Shown here piece by piece: positions 15,970 to 24,573 of a DNA stretch of 55,031 nt; position 1 is the first letter of the stretch; each line of letters opens with the position of its first letter. Made by a program: the position numbers and the translations under genes. The stretch lies in NCBI GenBank assembly GCA_946409545.1, contig CAMJWT010000014.1, positions 1 through 55,031 of the forward strand. Reading direction: 5' to 3'. The stretch comes from RUG12783 sp946409545. GTDB lineage: Bacteria; Bacillota_I; Bacilli_A; RF39; UBA660. Under the pieces are notes generated by a model that saw only the letters and a program-made list of their open reading frames with translations, ran no database searches and was not told where the DNA came from.

Positions 15970-17753
15970 GTATCTTTGCTTCAGAAATTGCCCCAAAGGG
16001 TATGCAATTTAATCCTGGTGACTTCATAATCAGTGATAAATATTGTACAATTCTAACCGTTATTTCTTACCCACAAATTATTACAGCTGGTTATTTATCC
16101 GGACTTACTAGTATGACCGGTGTTAAGATTGTTATTAAACATATTCCAATTCCTTTTGATGTTATTAGAAAAATGCTTAATAAACAATTAGCTGATTTAA
16201 AAACAAGATTTGAGGAAGAAAAAGATCGTACACGTCAAGAACAAATTAGACAAGATAATGAATCTATTGAAAACTTTATTCAACAAATGGTTGCTAATCA
16301 AGATTTAATTTTTGATTTCCAATTACATGTTTTAGTTTCTGCTAATTCTAAAGAAGAACTTGAACTTCGTAAAACAAATGTTAAAAACTATTTAGATTCA
16401 ATGGAACTTCGTGCTAAAGCTCTTCGTTTCGAACAAGAAACAATCTTTAAATCAATGGTTCCAATATTCCCAAAACAAAGAGTAGAAGAGCGTATTGGTA
16501 CACCAATACCATCTGCTTCTGTTGCGGCAATGTATCCATTTGTTTTCGATTCAATTAAAGACCCTGGTCTATCAACATTATTTGGAGTTGATGCCTCAGG
16601 TGGTGTAATTCTATTCAATCAATTTTTATATAAAATTCGTAAAGAGAATAATCGTAATAATGCCAATATGGTTATCCTTGGTGGTTCTGGTAGTGGTAAA
16701 AGTACAGCTGCTAAACTATTAATGAGAAGTCATATTCGTAACAATTGTCAAATTGTTGCTATTGACCCTGAAAACGAGCTTTATGATATGTGTCAATTAT
16801 ATGGAGGAGATTCCATTGACCTTGGTAAAGGTGGAGACTATGGATTAATTAACCCTCTTGAAATTGTTATGGACTTTGATGAGGAAGAAGTGTTTGAAGG
16901 TCTTGCTAGTACATTGATTACACAAAACTTAAACTCATTAAAAGCTTTCATGAGATACTATTATCCTGATATTGAAGATGATGTTTTAACATTATTTAGT
17001 GAAGTTGTTCAAGATACTTATGCTCGTTTTGGTATAAGACCTGATACAAATTTCTTTAATATGACAAGTGATGATTTCCCTACATTTAGTAATGTATATG
17101 AAACTGTACGTCATAGATTAACAGGAACAACTGAGAAAACTCATGAGCGTGATGTCCTAGAACGTCTTGAATTAAAACTTCGTCCATTTATTCGTGAACT
17201 TAAATACTTATTTGATGGACATACATCAATTCCATCAAGTTCTGATTTCATCGTATTTAATATTCGTGAATTAATGAATACAGATACTAATATTCGTAAT
17301 GCTTTATTCTTCAACGTACTTAAGTATGCATGGGGATTATGTCTTGATAGACGTCGTGATACTGTCTTAATGGTTGATGAAGCTCACGTATTACTATCTG
17401 GTAATAACATTTTAGGAGCTAACTTCCTTGAACAAGTTCAACGTCGTGCAAGAAAATATAATACAGGTACCATTATTATTACACAACAACCATCTGACTT
17501 TACAAATGAAAGTGTTATTACACAAGCTAAAGCAATCTTTGGTAACGCATCATATTATTTGATAATGTTACTTAATAAACAATCTGTTGAAGATTTAGCT
17601 AAGCTTGTAGATTTAAATGATAATGAAAAAGATGTAATAAAACGATTTACACAAGGACAAGCCCTATTTGTATGTGGTAATAAACGATTACAAATGGATG
17701 TTATCGTAACAGCTGAAGAACTTGATTCCTTCGGTGATCGTGGTGGTTTATAA
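15966..17753 (+). CDS. virB4: VirB4-family T4SS ATPase
   Basis: 595 aa. The energising ATPase of type IV secretion, docked on the cytoplasmic face beside VirB3/PrgI. Walker A GGSGSGKST (239-247), D-P-E-N-E motif (267-271), Walker B VLMVDEAH (467-474), then R-R-A-R-K-Y-N-T-G and I-I-I-T-Q-Q-P-S-D-F, all standard VirB4/TraC features. The N-terminal ~220 residues contain a charged coiled coil (75-110). No membrane helix. Its ATG overlaps the TGA of the preceding gene (ATGA). A strong terminator follows, so virD4 has a separate promoter. Confidence 0.95.
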   Translation: MSIFASEIAPKGMQFNPGDFIISDKYCTILTVISYPQIITAGYLSGLTSMTGVKIVIKHIPIPFDVIRKMLNKQLADLKTRFEEEKDRTRQEQIRQDNESIENFIQQMVANQDLIFDFQLHVLVSANSKEELELRKTNVKNYLDSMELRAKALRFEQETIFKSMVPIFPKQRVEERIGTPIPSASVAAMYPFVFDSIKDPGLSTLFGVDASGGVILFNQFLYKIRKENNRNNANMVILGGSGSGKSTAAKLLMRSHIRNNCQIVAIDPENELYDMCQLYGGDSIDLGKGGDYGLINPLEIVMDFDEEEVFEGLASTLITQNLNSLKAFMRYYYPDIEDDVLTLFSEVVQDTYARFGIRPDTNFFNMTSDDFPTFSNVYETVRHRLTGTTEKTHERDVLERLELKLRPFIRELKYLFDGHTSIPSSSDFIVFNIRELMNTDTNIRNALFFNVLKYAWGLCLDRRRDTVLMVDEAHVLLSGNNILGANFLEQVQRRARKYNTGTIIITQQPSDFTNESVITQAKAIFGNASYYLIMLLNKQSVEDLAKLVDLNDNEKDVIKRFTQGQALFVCGNKRLQMDVIVTAEELDSFGDRGGL

Positions 17754-17779
17754 AAAGTCTTAATTATAAGACTTTTTTT
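17752..17779 (+). terminator. virB4 terminator
   Basis: AAAAAGTCTTA (17752-17762) and TAAGACTTTTT (17767-17777) around a 4-nt loop, with a T tail. Confidence 0.9.
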
Positions 17780-17811
17780 ATAAATAAAATAACTATAAAA
17801 AAATATAAATA

Positions 17812-17820
17812 TGATATAAT
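17812..17820 (+). promoter_or_regulatory. Extended -10 promoter of virD4
   Basis: TGA-TATAAT at 17812-17820, 18 bases before the ATG, with RBS AGGTG between; -35 weak. Confidence 0.65.
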
Positions 17821-17838
17821 GATAATATAGGTGATTTT

Positions 17839-20055
17839 ATGAAATTAAAAATGCGTTTTGAGAAAAAAGACATGCAACGTTTTTGTATATATGCTGTTCT
17901 TTTATTCATTGTAGTAGTTTTAGTAATGTCTAATATAAGAGCTGTTAGTAGTGGTAGACCTTTGGGATTAACATTTATTGCCCTTGAAGGTGAGGCTATA
18001 GCGGGAACTCTTGTTGTATATTTATTTACGCTATTCGGTTTAGTATGGAGCTGTAAATCATATTTCTTTGAATTTGAAAAAGGATGGGGATTTACAACTG
18101 AGAAGAAAATGGATGGTTATAGTAAATGGGCTGATAAAAAAGCTATGCAAAAAGAATTAAAGCCAATTATTTCTTCTGAATATAATACTAAATATGCGGG
18201 TATTCCATTAATTAATGATGGTAAAACATTATGGGTTGATGATGGAGAATACCATAATTTAATTATTGGTTCTACTGGTTCAGGTAAAACACAAACAATT
18301 ATTTTCCCACTTGTAGAAGTGTTAGCAAAACATAATGAATCAATGGTTATCACAGACCCTAAAGGTGAAATTTATCAAAAGAAAGCAGCAATGCTTAAAA
18401 AACGTGGATATAAAATTGTTTTATTAAATTTCCGTTCACCTGGACAAGGTAATGCTTGGAACCCACTTACGATTCCGTATAAATTATGGAAAGAAGGTAA
18501 TCAAGATAAATCATGTGAGCTTCTAGATGACCTTGCCGCAAATATTTTGTATGATGAAGGTAATAAAAATGCTGACCCATTCTGGGAAAAAACTTCTGCT
18601 GGATATTTCTCAGGTTTAGCTCTAGGTTTATTTGAAGATGCTACAGAAGATCAAGTTAATATTAATAGTATAAGTTTAATGTCAACAGTCGGTGAAGAAA
18701 GATTTGGACCTAGTACTTATATTAAGGAATACTTTAATGCTAAAGATCCTAATAGTGCAGCTTATGTTAATGCATCAAGTACTATAATGTCTCCTAATGA
18801 GACTAAAGGTAGTATCTTAGCGGTATTTAAAGAGAAAATTAAATTATTTGCATCTCGAGCTAATTTATCAGAGATGTTATCTCATAGTGATTTTTCAATA
18901 GCTGATATTGGTAGACAAAAAACAGCCGTATTCATTGTAATTCAAGATGAAAAGAAAACATATCACTCATTAGCAACAATCTTTGTAAAACAAGTATATG
19001 AAACATTAATTGATGTTGCTTATCAAAATAATGGTAGACTTCCAGTAAGAACGAATTTCTTACTAGATGAGTTTGCAAATATGCCACCTCTTAAGGATGT
19101 TACAACAATGATTACGGCAGCGCGTTCTCGTGGTATGAGATTTACGCTTATTATCCAGAACTTCGCTCAGTTAAATGAAGTTTATGGTGAGCAAAATGCT
19201 GAAACAATTAAAGGTAACTGTGGTAATATGGTATACCTTATCAGTACCGAACTAAAAGCTTTGGAAGAAATTAGTAAAATGTGTGGTGAAGTAAAATCAA
19301 AGAAAGATGATAAAACAACATCAACACCTCTAGTTACCATAAGTGATCTTCAACAAATGAAACAATTTGAGGTAATTGTTCGTCGTCTTCGTATGCCACC
19401 ATTTAAAACATATTTAACTCCAGAGTTTAAAATGAATTGGGGTAGAAAATATCCTGAACTTCCAGTATATGAAATACCTGAAAGACCTCGTGAAGAAGTT
19501 AAAACATTTGATGTACGTGACTTCGTAAAAGCTCATCGTGAAGATAAACAAAATAATCTTATAGGTGGCGGTGGTAGCCCTATGGGATTACCATTTATGG
19601 GAGGAGGTATGGGTGGGAGTCCATTCTCACCAATGGGTGGAGGAAGTCCTTTTGGAGGAGCTAGCCCATTTGGTGGAGGAGATTCTTTAGGAAGTCCATT
19701 TGCAAGTCTTCCACCATCTCCAAGTAATAATAAGAAAAATGATATTTTATCTGATGATGATTTTGACTTAGATGCTTTAACTAAATCAATTGATGAAGAG
19801 ATTGCTCGTCTTGAAAAAGAAGAGAAAGAGAATGCCCTTAAAGAAAAAGAAAACAAGGTTGAGACTAAAGTATCTAATGAAGATATTGATTTATCTGATA
19901 TTGTTAATGATAAAGAATTACAAGAAGATAATGTTGAAGCTCTTGATAAGTTATTTAAAACTGAAGAAGATGAGTCAAAAGAAGAACCAAAAATTGAAAA
20001 GAAAGATTCATCTAAAAAAGATGATGATAATAACTTTGATGTATTCTGGAATTAA
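17839..20055 (+). CDS. virD4: VirD4/TraG-type coupling protein
   Basis: 738 aa. The coupling ATPase that brings substrates to the secretion channel. Two N-terminal membrane helices (about 14-32 and 50-72), Walker A GSTGSGKT (144-151), Walker B FLLDEFAN (407-414), and the TraG motif R-S-R-G-M-R-F-x-L-I-I-Q-N-F (about 429-442). After the ATPase there is a Gly/Pro/Met/Phe-rich stretch (575-630) and a highly acidic, Lys/Glu coiled tail (635-738); both are unusual additions, and the tail may bind basic partners or substrates. No relaxase, single-strand binding protein or nicking auxiliary is encoded nearby, so its cargo is unknown. Confidence 0.95.
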   Translation: MKLKMRFEKKDMQRFCIYAVLLFIVVVLVMSNIRAVSSGRPLGLTFIALEGEAIAGTLVVYLFTLFGLVWSCKSYFFEFEKGWGFTTEKKMDGYSKWADKKAMQKELKPIISSEYNTKYAGIPLINDGKTLWVDDGEYHNLIIGSTGSGKTQTIIFPLVEVLAKHNESMVITDPKGEIYQKKAAMLKKRGYKIVLLNFRSPGQGNAWNPLTIPYKLWKEGNQDKSCELLDDLAANILYDEGNKNADPFWEKTSAGYFSGLALGLFEDATEDQVNINSISLMSTVGEERFGPSTYIKEYFNAKDPNSAAYVNASSTIMSPNETKGSILAVFKEKIKLFASRANLSEMLSHSDFSIADIGRQKTAVFIVIQDEKKTYHSLATIFVKQVYETLIDVAYQNNGRLPVRTNFLLDEFANMPPLKDVTTMITAARSRGMRFTLIIQNFAQLNEVYGEQNAETIKGNCGNMVYLISTELKALEEISKMCGEVKSKKDDKTTSTPLVTISDLQQMKQFEVIVRRLRMPPFKTYLTPEFKMNWGRKYPELPVYEIPERPREEVKTFDVRDFVKAHREDKQNNLIGGGGSPMGLPFMGGGMGGSPFSPMGGGSPFGGASPFGGGDSLGSPFASLPPSPSNNKKNDILSDDDFDLDALTKSIDEEIARLEKEEKENALKEKENKVETKVSNEDIDLSDIVNDKELQEDNVEALDKLFKTEEDESKEEPKIEKKDSSKKDDDNNFDVFWN

Positions 20056-20077
20056 GGACCTATTGGTCCTTTTTTTG
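20054..20077 (+). terminator. virD4 terminator
   Basis: AAGGACC-TATT-GGTCCTT followed by six more T. Confidence 0.92.
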
Positions 20078-20086
20078 TCGCCTTGG

Positions 20087-20115
20087 TTGAAAATAGTAGG
20101 CTTAAATGATATAAT
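20087..20115 (+). promoter_or_regulatory. Promoter of the cadherin-like gene
   Basis: -35 TTGAAA (20087-20092), 17 bp, extended -10 TGA-TATAAT (20107-20115). Confidence 0.75.
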
Positions 20116-20137
20116 TAAACATAATGAAGGTGTATTG

Positions 20138-21529
20138 ATGAGGATAAAGAAAATACTAATTATATTTCTTTTATTGTTTAATATAAATGTATTAGCGAGC
20201 AATGAAACAGATATTACAAATGTAAAAATAAATGGAGAATCAATTACATGTAATAATTTAATATGTAGTGGTACCGTAAATGATACAAAAGTAAAAATTG
20301 AATATCAAATGGTTGATCCAGCTGCAACAAGTAGTGGATTTAAGTCAGGAGAAACTTTTGATATTCCAGGGGAATCTATAACTAAAAAGTTAACTGTTAG
20401 TAAAACGATGGAAGGACTTGAAACACCTCTTTCTAGTGAATATACATTTAATATTACAAAACATTTAACAAGTAATGATACTTCTTTAAAAAAATTAACA
20501 ATTAATGATCGAACTATTAAAGTATCTAAAGATGTTTTTGTATATAATGTTGAAGTAAAATATGATGTTGAAGAATTAAAAGTTGAAATTGTTCCTAATA
20601 GTTCATATGCTAAATATGAAATAACATCAAGTTTATCTTTCCCTCTTGAAGAGAGTAGTAAAGCTTTTGATTTTATAGTAAGAAGTGAACAAGGTAAAGA
20701 AAAAGAATATCGTGTCATTATAAAAAGAGAAGATGGACCAGATGTTACTTTAAAGAAATTGCGTATTTCAAGTGGTGAAGTTAAATTAGAACGTGGAGTA
20801 ACTGATTATCAAATAAATGTCCCATATGATGTTAATACTTTAGATTTAGAAGTAGAAACAAATGATCCTAATGCAACATATGAGTTATCTAAAAATGATA
20901 ATGATTTAATTATCGGTGATAATAAAATTTCCATTACGGTTCATAATAAAGATATAGAACAAGTATATAATTTGACAATAACTAGATTTGAAAACACAGG
21001 TGAAGGTGTCGTTAATTTATCAAATTTAGAAATAGCTGAATATGAAGATTTTAACTTTAAAGTTGGAAATACAGAATATGATTTATATTTTGAAAAAATA
21101 CCACTTCATTTAACGATTAAAACAGAACGAGCTAATAAAGAAAGTGAAGTTGAGATTGAAGGTAATAGTAATCTTAAAGATGGTAGTGAAATAAAAATCA
21201 AAGTTATTCAAAAAAGATTAAATATGTCTAAAGAATATTTATTACATATTCATAAAGGTACAGAAAAAAAGAAAAGTAGTACTTTAATGACAATCTTAAT
21301 TATACTTGCTATTATCGTATTAATAGGTATTATAGTAACATTGTTAATTATTAAAAAACGTAAAAATAAAAATCCTAAAAAGAATAAAGTAGATAAAATA
21401 AAAAAAGAAGAAAAGAAAAAGAATAGAAAAGAAGTAGTCAAAGAGGAAAAGAAAAAAGAAAAAGAAATAAAGAAAACTAAAGAAGTTAATTTATCTAATC
21501 CTAATGATGACGATTTAGAAGTAATATAG
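20138..21529 (+). CDS. Membrane-anchored cadherin-like beta-sandwich protein
   Basis: 463 aa. Signal peptide (1-20), then about 360 residues facing outside with repeated units of the cadherin-like beta-sandwich type: each has S/D-x-x-L-x-x-L-x-I, a F-x-x-x-V-x-Y-x-V-x-V centre, and ends Y-x-V-x-I-x-R (about 120-215, 216-305, 306-385). A single membrane helix (about 388-412) and a very basic Lys-rich cytoplasmic tail with an acidic end (D-D-D-L-E) follow. The long reading frame open from 19790 overlaps virD4; AAGGTG before the ATG at 20138 and the signal peptide fix the real start. It ends 9 bases before ftsW with RBS AGAGGGG, so the two are cotranscribed. The neighbourhood suggests an envelope adaptor for the T4SS or for division, which is inference. 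Confidence 0.75.
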   Translation: MRIKKILIIFLLLFNINVLASNETDITNVKINGESITCNNLICSGTVNDTKVKIEYQMVDPAATSSGFKSGETFDIPGESITKKLTVSKTMEGLETPLSSEYTFNITKHLTSNDTSLKKLTINDRTIKVSKDVFVYNVEVKYDVEELKVEIVPNSSYAKYEITSSLSFPLEESSKAFDFIVRSEQGKEKEYRVIIKREDGPDVTLKKLRISSGEVKLERGVTDYQINVPYDVNTLDLEVETNDPNATYELSKNDNDLIIGDNKISITVHNKDIEQVYNLTITRFENTGEGVVNLSNLEIAEYEDFNFKVGNTEYDLYFEKIPLHLTIKTERANKESEVEIEGNSNLKDGSEIKIKVIQKRLNMSKEYLLHIHKGTEKKKSSTLMTILIILAIIVLIGIIVTLLIIKKRKNKNPKKNKVDKIKKEEKKKNRKEVVKEEKKKEKEIKKTKEVNLSNPNDDDLEVI

Positions 21530-21538
21530 AGGGGTAAT

Positions 21539-22696
21539 ATGATAAGTGAGTTTTTTAGTAAAAGATATAATGATTTTAAAAGAATGGATAAAATATTATT
21601 AATATGTTCTATGATTCTTTTTGCATTAGGTCTTGTAATGGTTTTTTCTGCAAGTAATGTTTCTAGTTCTTTTAAACTTAATGATCAAACATATTTCTTT
21701 AGACATCAATTAATGTTTTTAAGTGTAGGTTTACTTATATCCATTTTTGTTATTTTTATTAATACAAAGATTTATGGACCAGTGAGTTGTTTTGGTATGG
21801 TTGCCTTAATCGTTTTTCTTGTGTTAGTACTATTTGTTAGTCCCGAGATAAATCAAGCTCATAGCTGGTTACCTATAACGAAAAATTTTCGATTTCAACC
21901 AAGTGAATTTGTAAAAGTAGCATCGATTGTATGGATGTCGTATATATGTTGTAGTATCCCTAATCTTAAATTATGGGTAAGATATGTATTACTATTTGTT
22001 TTTGTAGGAGCGATTGTTACCTTAATTGCTATTCAACCAGATTTAGGTACAGCTGGTATTTACTTTGGAATAATTTTCTTTATGTTTTTATCATTAATTA
22101 AGACACCAAAAACTAGAAAGTATTTATTAATTGGTAGTGGGGTAGTAGCTGTTCTTGCAATAGGGTTCTTATTTACAAGTACAGGAAAAGGTTTAGTTGA
22201 CCGTCTTGTATCACGACTTGATTTTACGAATCCTTGTAGTGAAGAAAAGTTTTATACAACAGGAACCCAATTATGTAATGGATATATTGCCTTTAATAAT
22301 GGTGGGGCTTTAGGTGTAGGACTTGGTAATAGTACTCAAAAGTATTTATACTTACCTGAAGCTTATACGGACTTTATTTTTGCAATTGTTGTTGAAGAGT
22401 TAGGTTTTATTCCATCAGTGTTTATATTAGGTTTAATGTTTGTATGTGTATGGCGAATATATATTATTGGTAAAAGAGCTAATAGTGCCTATAAACGATT
22501 AATGTGTTATGGTGTATTTTTATATTTATTAATCCATATTCTAATTAATCTATTAGGTGTTACAGGTCTTATGCCATTAACAGGAGTACCACTTCCATTC
22601 TTATCTTATGGTGGTAGTTTCCTAATATGTTTAATTGTTTCTCTTGCTTTTGTTCAAAGAGTTAATATCGAAACAATGTATGAAAAAAATAAGTGA
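21539..22696 (+). CDS. ftsW: FtsW/RodA/SpoVE-family peptidoglycan polymerase
   Basis: A 385-aa SEDS glycosyltransferase with about ten membrane helices that polymerises lipid II with a partner class B PBP. Diagnostic motifs: A-I-Q-P-D-L-G-T-A (about 162-170) and the C-terminal L-T-G-V-P-L-P-F-L-S-Y-G-G-S (about 344-357). The large extracellular loop contains N-P-C-S-E-E-K-F. Length and the motif suit FtsW better than RodA, but the two are hard to separate by eye; mraY lies 1.9 kb downstream. The stop codon is inside a terminator stem shared with the convergent HAD gene. Confidence 0.9.
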   Translation: MISEFFSKRYNDFKRMDKILLICSMILFALGLVMVFSASNVSSSFKLNDQTYFFRHQLMFLSVGLLISIFVIFINTKIYGPVSCFGMVALIVFLVLVLFVSPEINQAHSWLPITKNFRFQPSEFVKVASIVWMSYICCSIPNLKLWVRYVLLFVFVGAIVTLIAIQPDLGTAGIYFGIIFFMFLSLIKTPKTRKYLLIGSGVVAVLAIGFLFTSTGKGLVDRLVSRLDFTNPCSEEKFYTTGTQLCNGYIAFNNGGALGVGLGNSTQKYLYLPEAYTDFIFAIVVEELGFIPSVFILGLMFVCVWRIYIIGKRANSAYKRLMCYGVFLYLLIHILINLLGVTGLMPLTGVPLPFLSYGGSFLICLIVSLAFVQRVNIETMYEKNK

Positions 22697-22728
22697 TTAT
22701 ATGATATTTATATAATCACTTATTTTAT
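22688..22728. terminator. Shared bidirectional terminator, ftsW / HAD gene
   Basis: A 15-bp perfect stem (22688-22702 with 22710-22724) that contains both the TGA of ftsW and the TAA of the convergent HAD gene, which end one base apart. U-rich tails occur on both strands. Confidence 0.9.
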
Positions 22729-23410
22729 TATAAACATTTTTACTTATAGCTTTGATATTATCGGTTGCATTAGAAACACATGATCCATGATAGTCTTTAA
22801 TCATCTCATAATCGTTATCAGCATCTCCAATAACATGAATATCTTTCATTTTTATTTTTAGTTTTTTCTTTAAATAATCAATACTTTTTGATTTGGAAAC
22901 ACCTTTTTTCTTAATACATAGATAATATATAGGATCATGTAGATAAGATAGAAAACTATAATTAGGATATTTTTCTTTTAAATATTGATATTTTTTATCT
23001 AACACTTTTGTATAGTTATCTTTATGAACAACTAAATTAAAACTAGATATGGTTTTTGTTAAATCAATATAATTTTCATAACCATGAGTGTATGATACTT
23101 GTATTTTTTCTAAGATTGTATCTTTAACTAAATAGTTCATTAATAAATCAATAATTTCGTTATTCATTTTATACTCTTTAACTAAATTATAATTATTATC
23201 ATATATTAGAGAGCCATCAGCACAAGATAAGTAATCAAAAGGTATATTATGTTTTTCTACTTCTTCTTTAATAGATGGAAGACTTCTTCCTGTTGCAATA
23301 ACAACCTTGGTATCTCTTTCTTGTAATTTTTTTAAATCTTTATTAGTTTTTTTGATTTCAATATCATCAATATATAAGGTATTATCATAGTCTGTAACGA
23401 ATAATTTCAT
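22697..23410 (-). CDS. Cof-type HAD phosphatase
   Basis: 237 aa. Haloacid dehalogenase-superfamily hydrolase of the Cof/YbjI subgroup, acting on small phosphorylated metabolites. Motif I D-Y-D-N-T at residues 7-11 (D-x-D-x-T with Tyr), motif II in A-T-G-R-S (38-42), the C2-type cap in the middle, a Lys-rich K-G-V-S-K-S segment (motif III lysine) and motif IV G-D-A-D-N-D-Y-E-M near 195-203. RBS GGAG seven bases before ATG. Promoter shared back-to-back with the next gene. Confidence 0.92.
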   Translation of the reverse strand: MKLFVTDYDNTLYIDDIEIKKTNKDLKKLQERDTKVVIATGRSLPSIKEEVEKHNIPFDYLSCADGSLIYDNNYNLVKEYKMNNEIIDLLMNYLVKDTILEKIQVSYTHGYENYIDLTKTISSFNLVVHKDNYTKVLDKKYQYLKEKYPNYSFLSYLHDPIYYLCIKKKGVSKSKSIDYLKKKLKIKMKDIHVIGDADNDYEMIKDYHGSCVSNATDNIKAISKNVYNKISDYINII

Positions 23411-23432
23411 ATCTACACTCCACGGGGCTTTT

Positions 23433-23461
23433 ATTATATCAAAAAAAGTTTATCTTGACAA
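23433..23461 (-). promoter_or_regulatory. HAD gene promoter (overlaps divergent promoter)
   Basis: Minus strand -35 TTGTCA (23456-23461), 17 bp, extended -10 TGA-TATAAT (-10 at 23433-23438). Its -35 overlaps that of the divergent plus-strand promoter by five bases. Confidence 0.75.
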
Positions 23462-23483
23462 TACATTTTTTTTATGGTATTAT
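23455..23483 (+). promoter_or_regulatory. Promoter of the 320-aa HAD-like gene
   Basis: -35 TTGACA (23455-23460), 17 bp, -10 TATTAT (23478-23483). Confidence 0.82.
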
Positions 23484-23510
23484 AGAAAACGTTAGTTTAT
23501 AGGAGGATGT

Positions 23511-24473
23511 ATGAACGAATTAGGGAATTTAAGGGGATTCAATCTATTCATCGACCTTGATGATGTATTAATATCATCTCACAACGAAATGAATGATGAC
23601 TTAAAGAGTAGATATCCTAAACTAGATTGGGCAATCGGAGCTGATTTATTAACAATTGTTAATGAGAATTCAAAAGCCTTAAAAGAAATGCCAGATGAAA
23701 GAGCAAAAAGAGCATATGATGCTTATATAGAATTACGTGCTGATGTTCAAAGAGATGGAATGCGTTATGACGAAATGGAAAGACGTTTTGAAATGATGCA
23801 TCAATATCAATTTGATTGTACACATACAACAGAAGAAAATGATGTTTTCCATTATATTATTAAAAGGCTTGAAAAGAGTTTTATTGAAAGAGAAAGATTC
23901 TTAGATCTTCGTGATACAAGATTATATCTTGATAACAAAGAAGATGTTGATAAAGCTGCTGTTCATTATGAAAACTATTATACAAGAGAAAGATTAATGT
24001 CTTCAGAAAGAGATCGTAAGATTCCAGATGAAGTTGCTAAATTAGCAAAAGAACAAATCTTTACTCAACCATTAAAAGTATTATCTCATATGAATGGTAA
24101 AAATGAAGTAGCTGCTAAAACAGCCTTCTTAAAAGAAAATTATCCAGATACATTATTTACACCATTATTTTTCCATGAGAATAACAATTTTGATCCAGAA
24201 TTTAGAAGACCTCGTTATTCAAAAGCTAAATATGTAATGAATGAATTAGGTATGGATATTACTTCATCAATTTTAATTGATGATAGTATTGAAAATATTA
24301 CTAACTGGGTAATGAATGGTGGTATTGGTATTATCTATGATGTTAAAAATAGATTTGTTGATACTGAAGATTATTATGTAATTCATGAATTTACACATGA
24401 AGCAATTATGAGTGTAATGAGAAGAATTTCTGAAGATAAAAAAGGTAAAAAATTACTAAAAACAAATAATTAA
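23511..24473 (+). CDS. HAD-like protein, NT5C-type motifs with a large cap
   Basis: A 320-aa soluble protein. F-I-D-L-D-D-V-L (12-19) is a D-x-D-D motif I as in 5'(3')-deoxyribonucleotidases; V-L-S-H-M-N (about 185-190) supplies the motif II serine, K-A-K-Y (about 237-240) the lysine, and S-I-L-I-D-D-S-I-E-N (about 253-262) motif IV acids. Between motifs I and II lies an unusually long helical region (about 20-180), much larger than in ordinary nucleotidases, rich in R/E/Y and with many Met. Good RBS (GGAGG) and promoter, single-gene unit with a terminator. Substrate unknown; a nucleotide or nucleotide-sugar phosphatase is the plain guess. Confidence 0.72.
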   Translation: MNELGNLRGFNLFIDLDDVLISSHNEMNDDLKSRYPKLDWAIGADLLTIVNENSKALKEMPDERAKRAYDAYIELRADVQRDGMRYDEMERRFEMMHQYQFDCTHTTEENDVFHYIIKRLEKSFIERERFLDLRDTRLYLDNKEDVDKAAVHYENYYTRERLMSSERDRKIPDEVAKLAKEQIFTQPLKVLSHMNGKNEVAAKTAFLKENYPDTLFTPLFFHENNNFDPEFRRPRYSKAKYVMNELGMDITSSILIDDSIENITNWVMNGGIGIIYDVKNRFVDTEDYYVIHEFTHEAIMSVMRRISEDKKGKKLLKTNN

Positions 24474-24480
24474 AAATAAA

Positions 24481-24521
24481 AACTTGCTTTCTTGTAAAGA
24501 TTTGTAAAGCAAGTTTTTTTT
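24481..24521 (+). terminator. Terminator of the HAD-like gene
   Basis: AACTTGCTTT (24481-24490) pairs with AAAGCAAGTT (24506-24515), then a T-run. Confidence 0.88.
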
Positions 24522-24573
24522 ATGTAAATAAAGTGCTCTAATTATAGTATACTTTTATTAGTAGGAGGAGTAT

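Noticed and set aside
7208..21529. Integrative conjugative element
   Set aside because: No relaxase, integrase or att repeat is found around this gene set, and housekeeping genes lie inside it.
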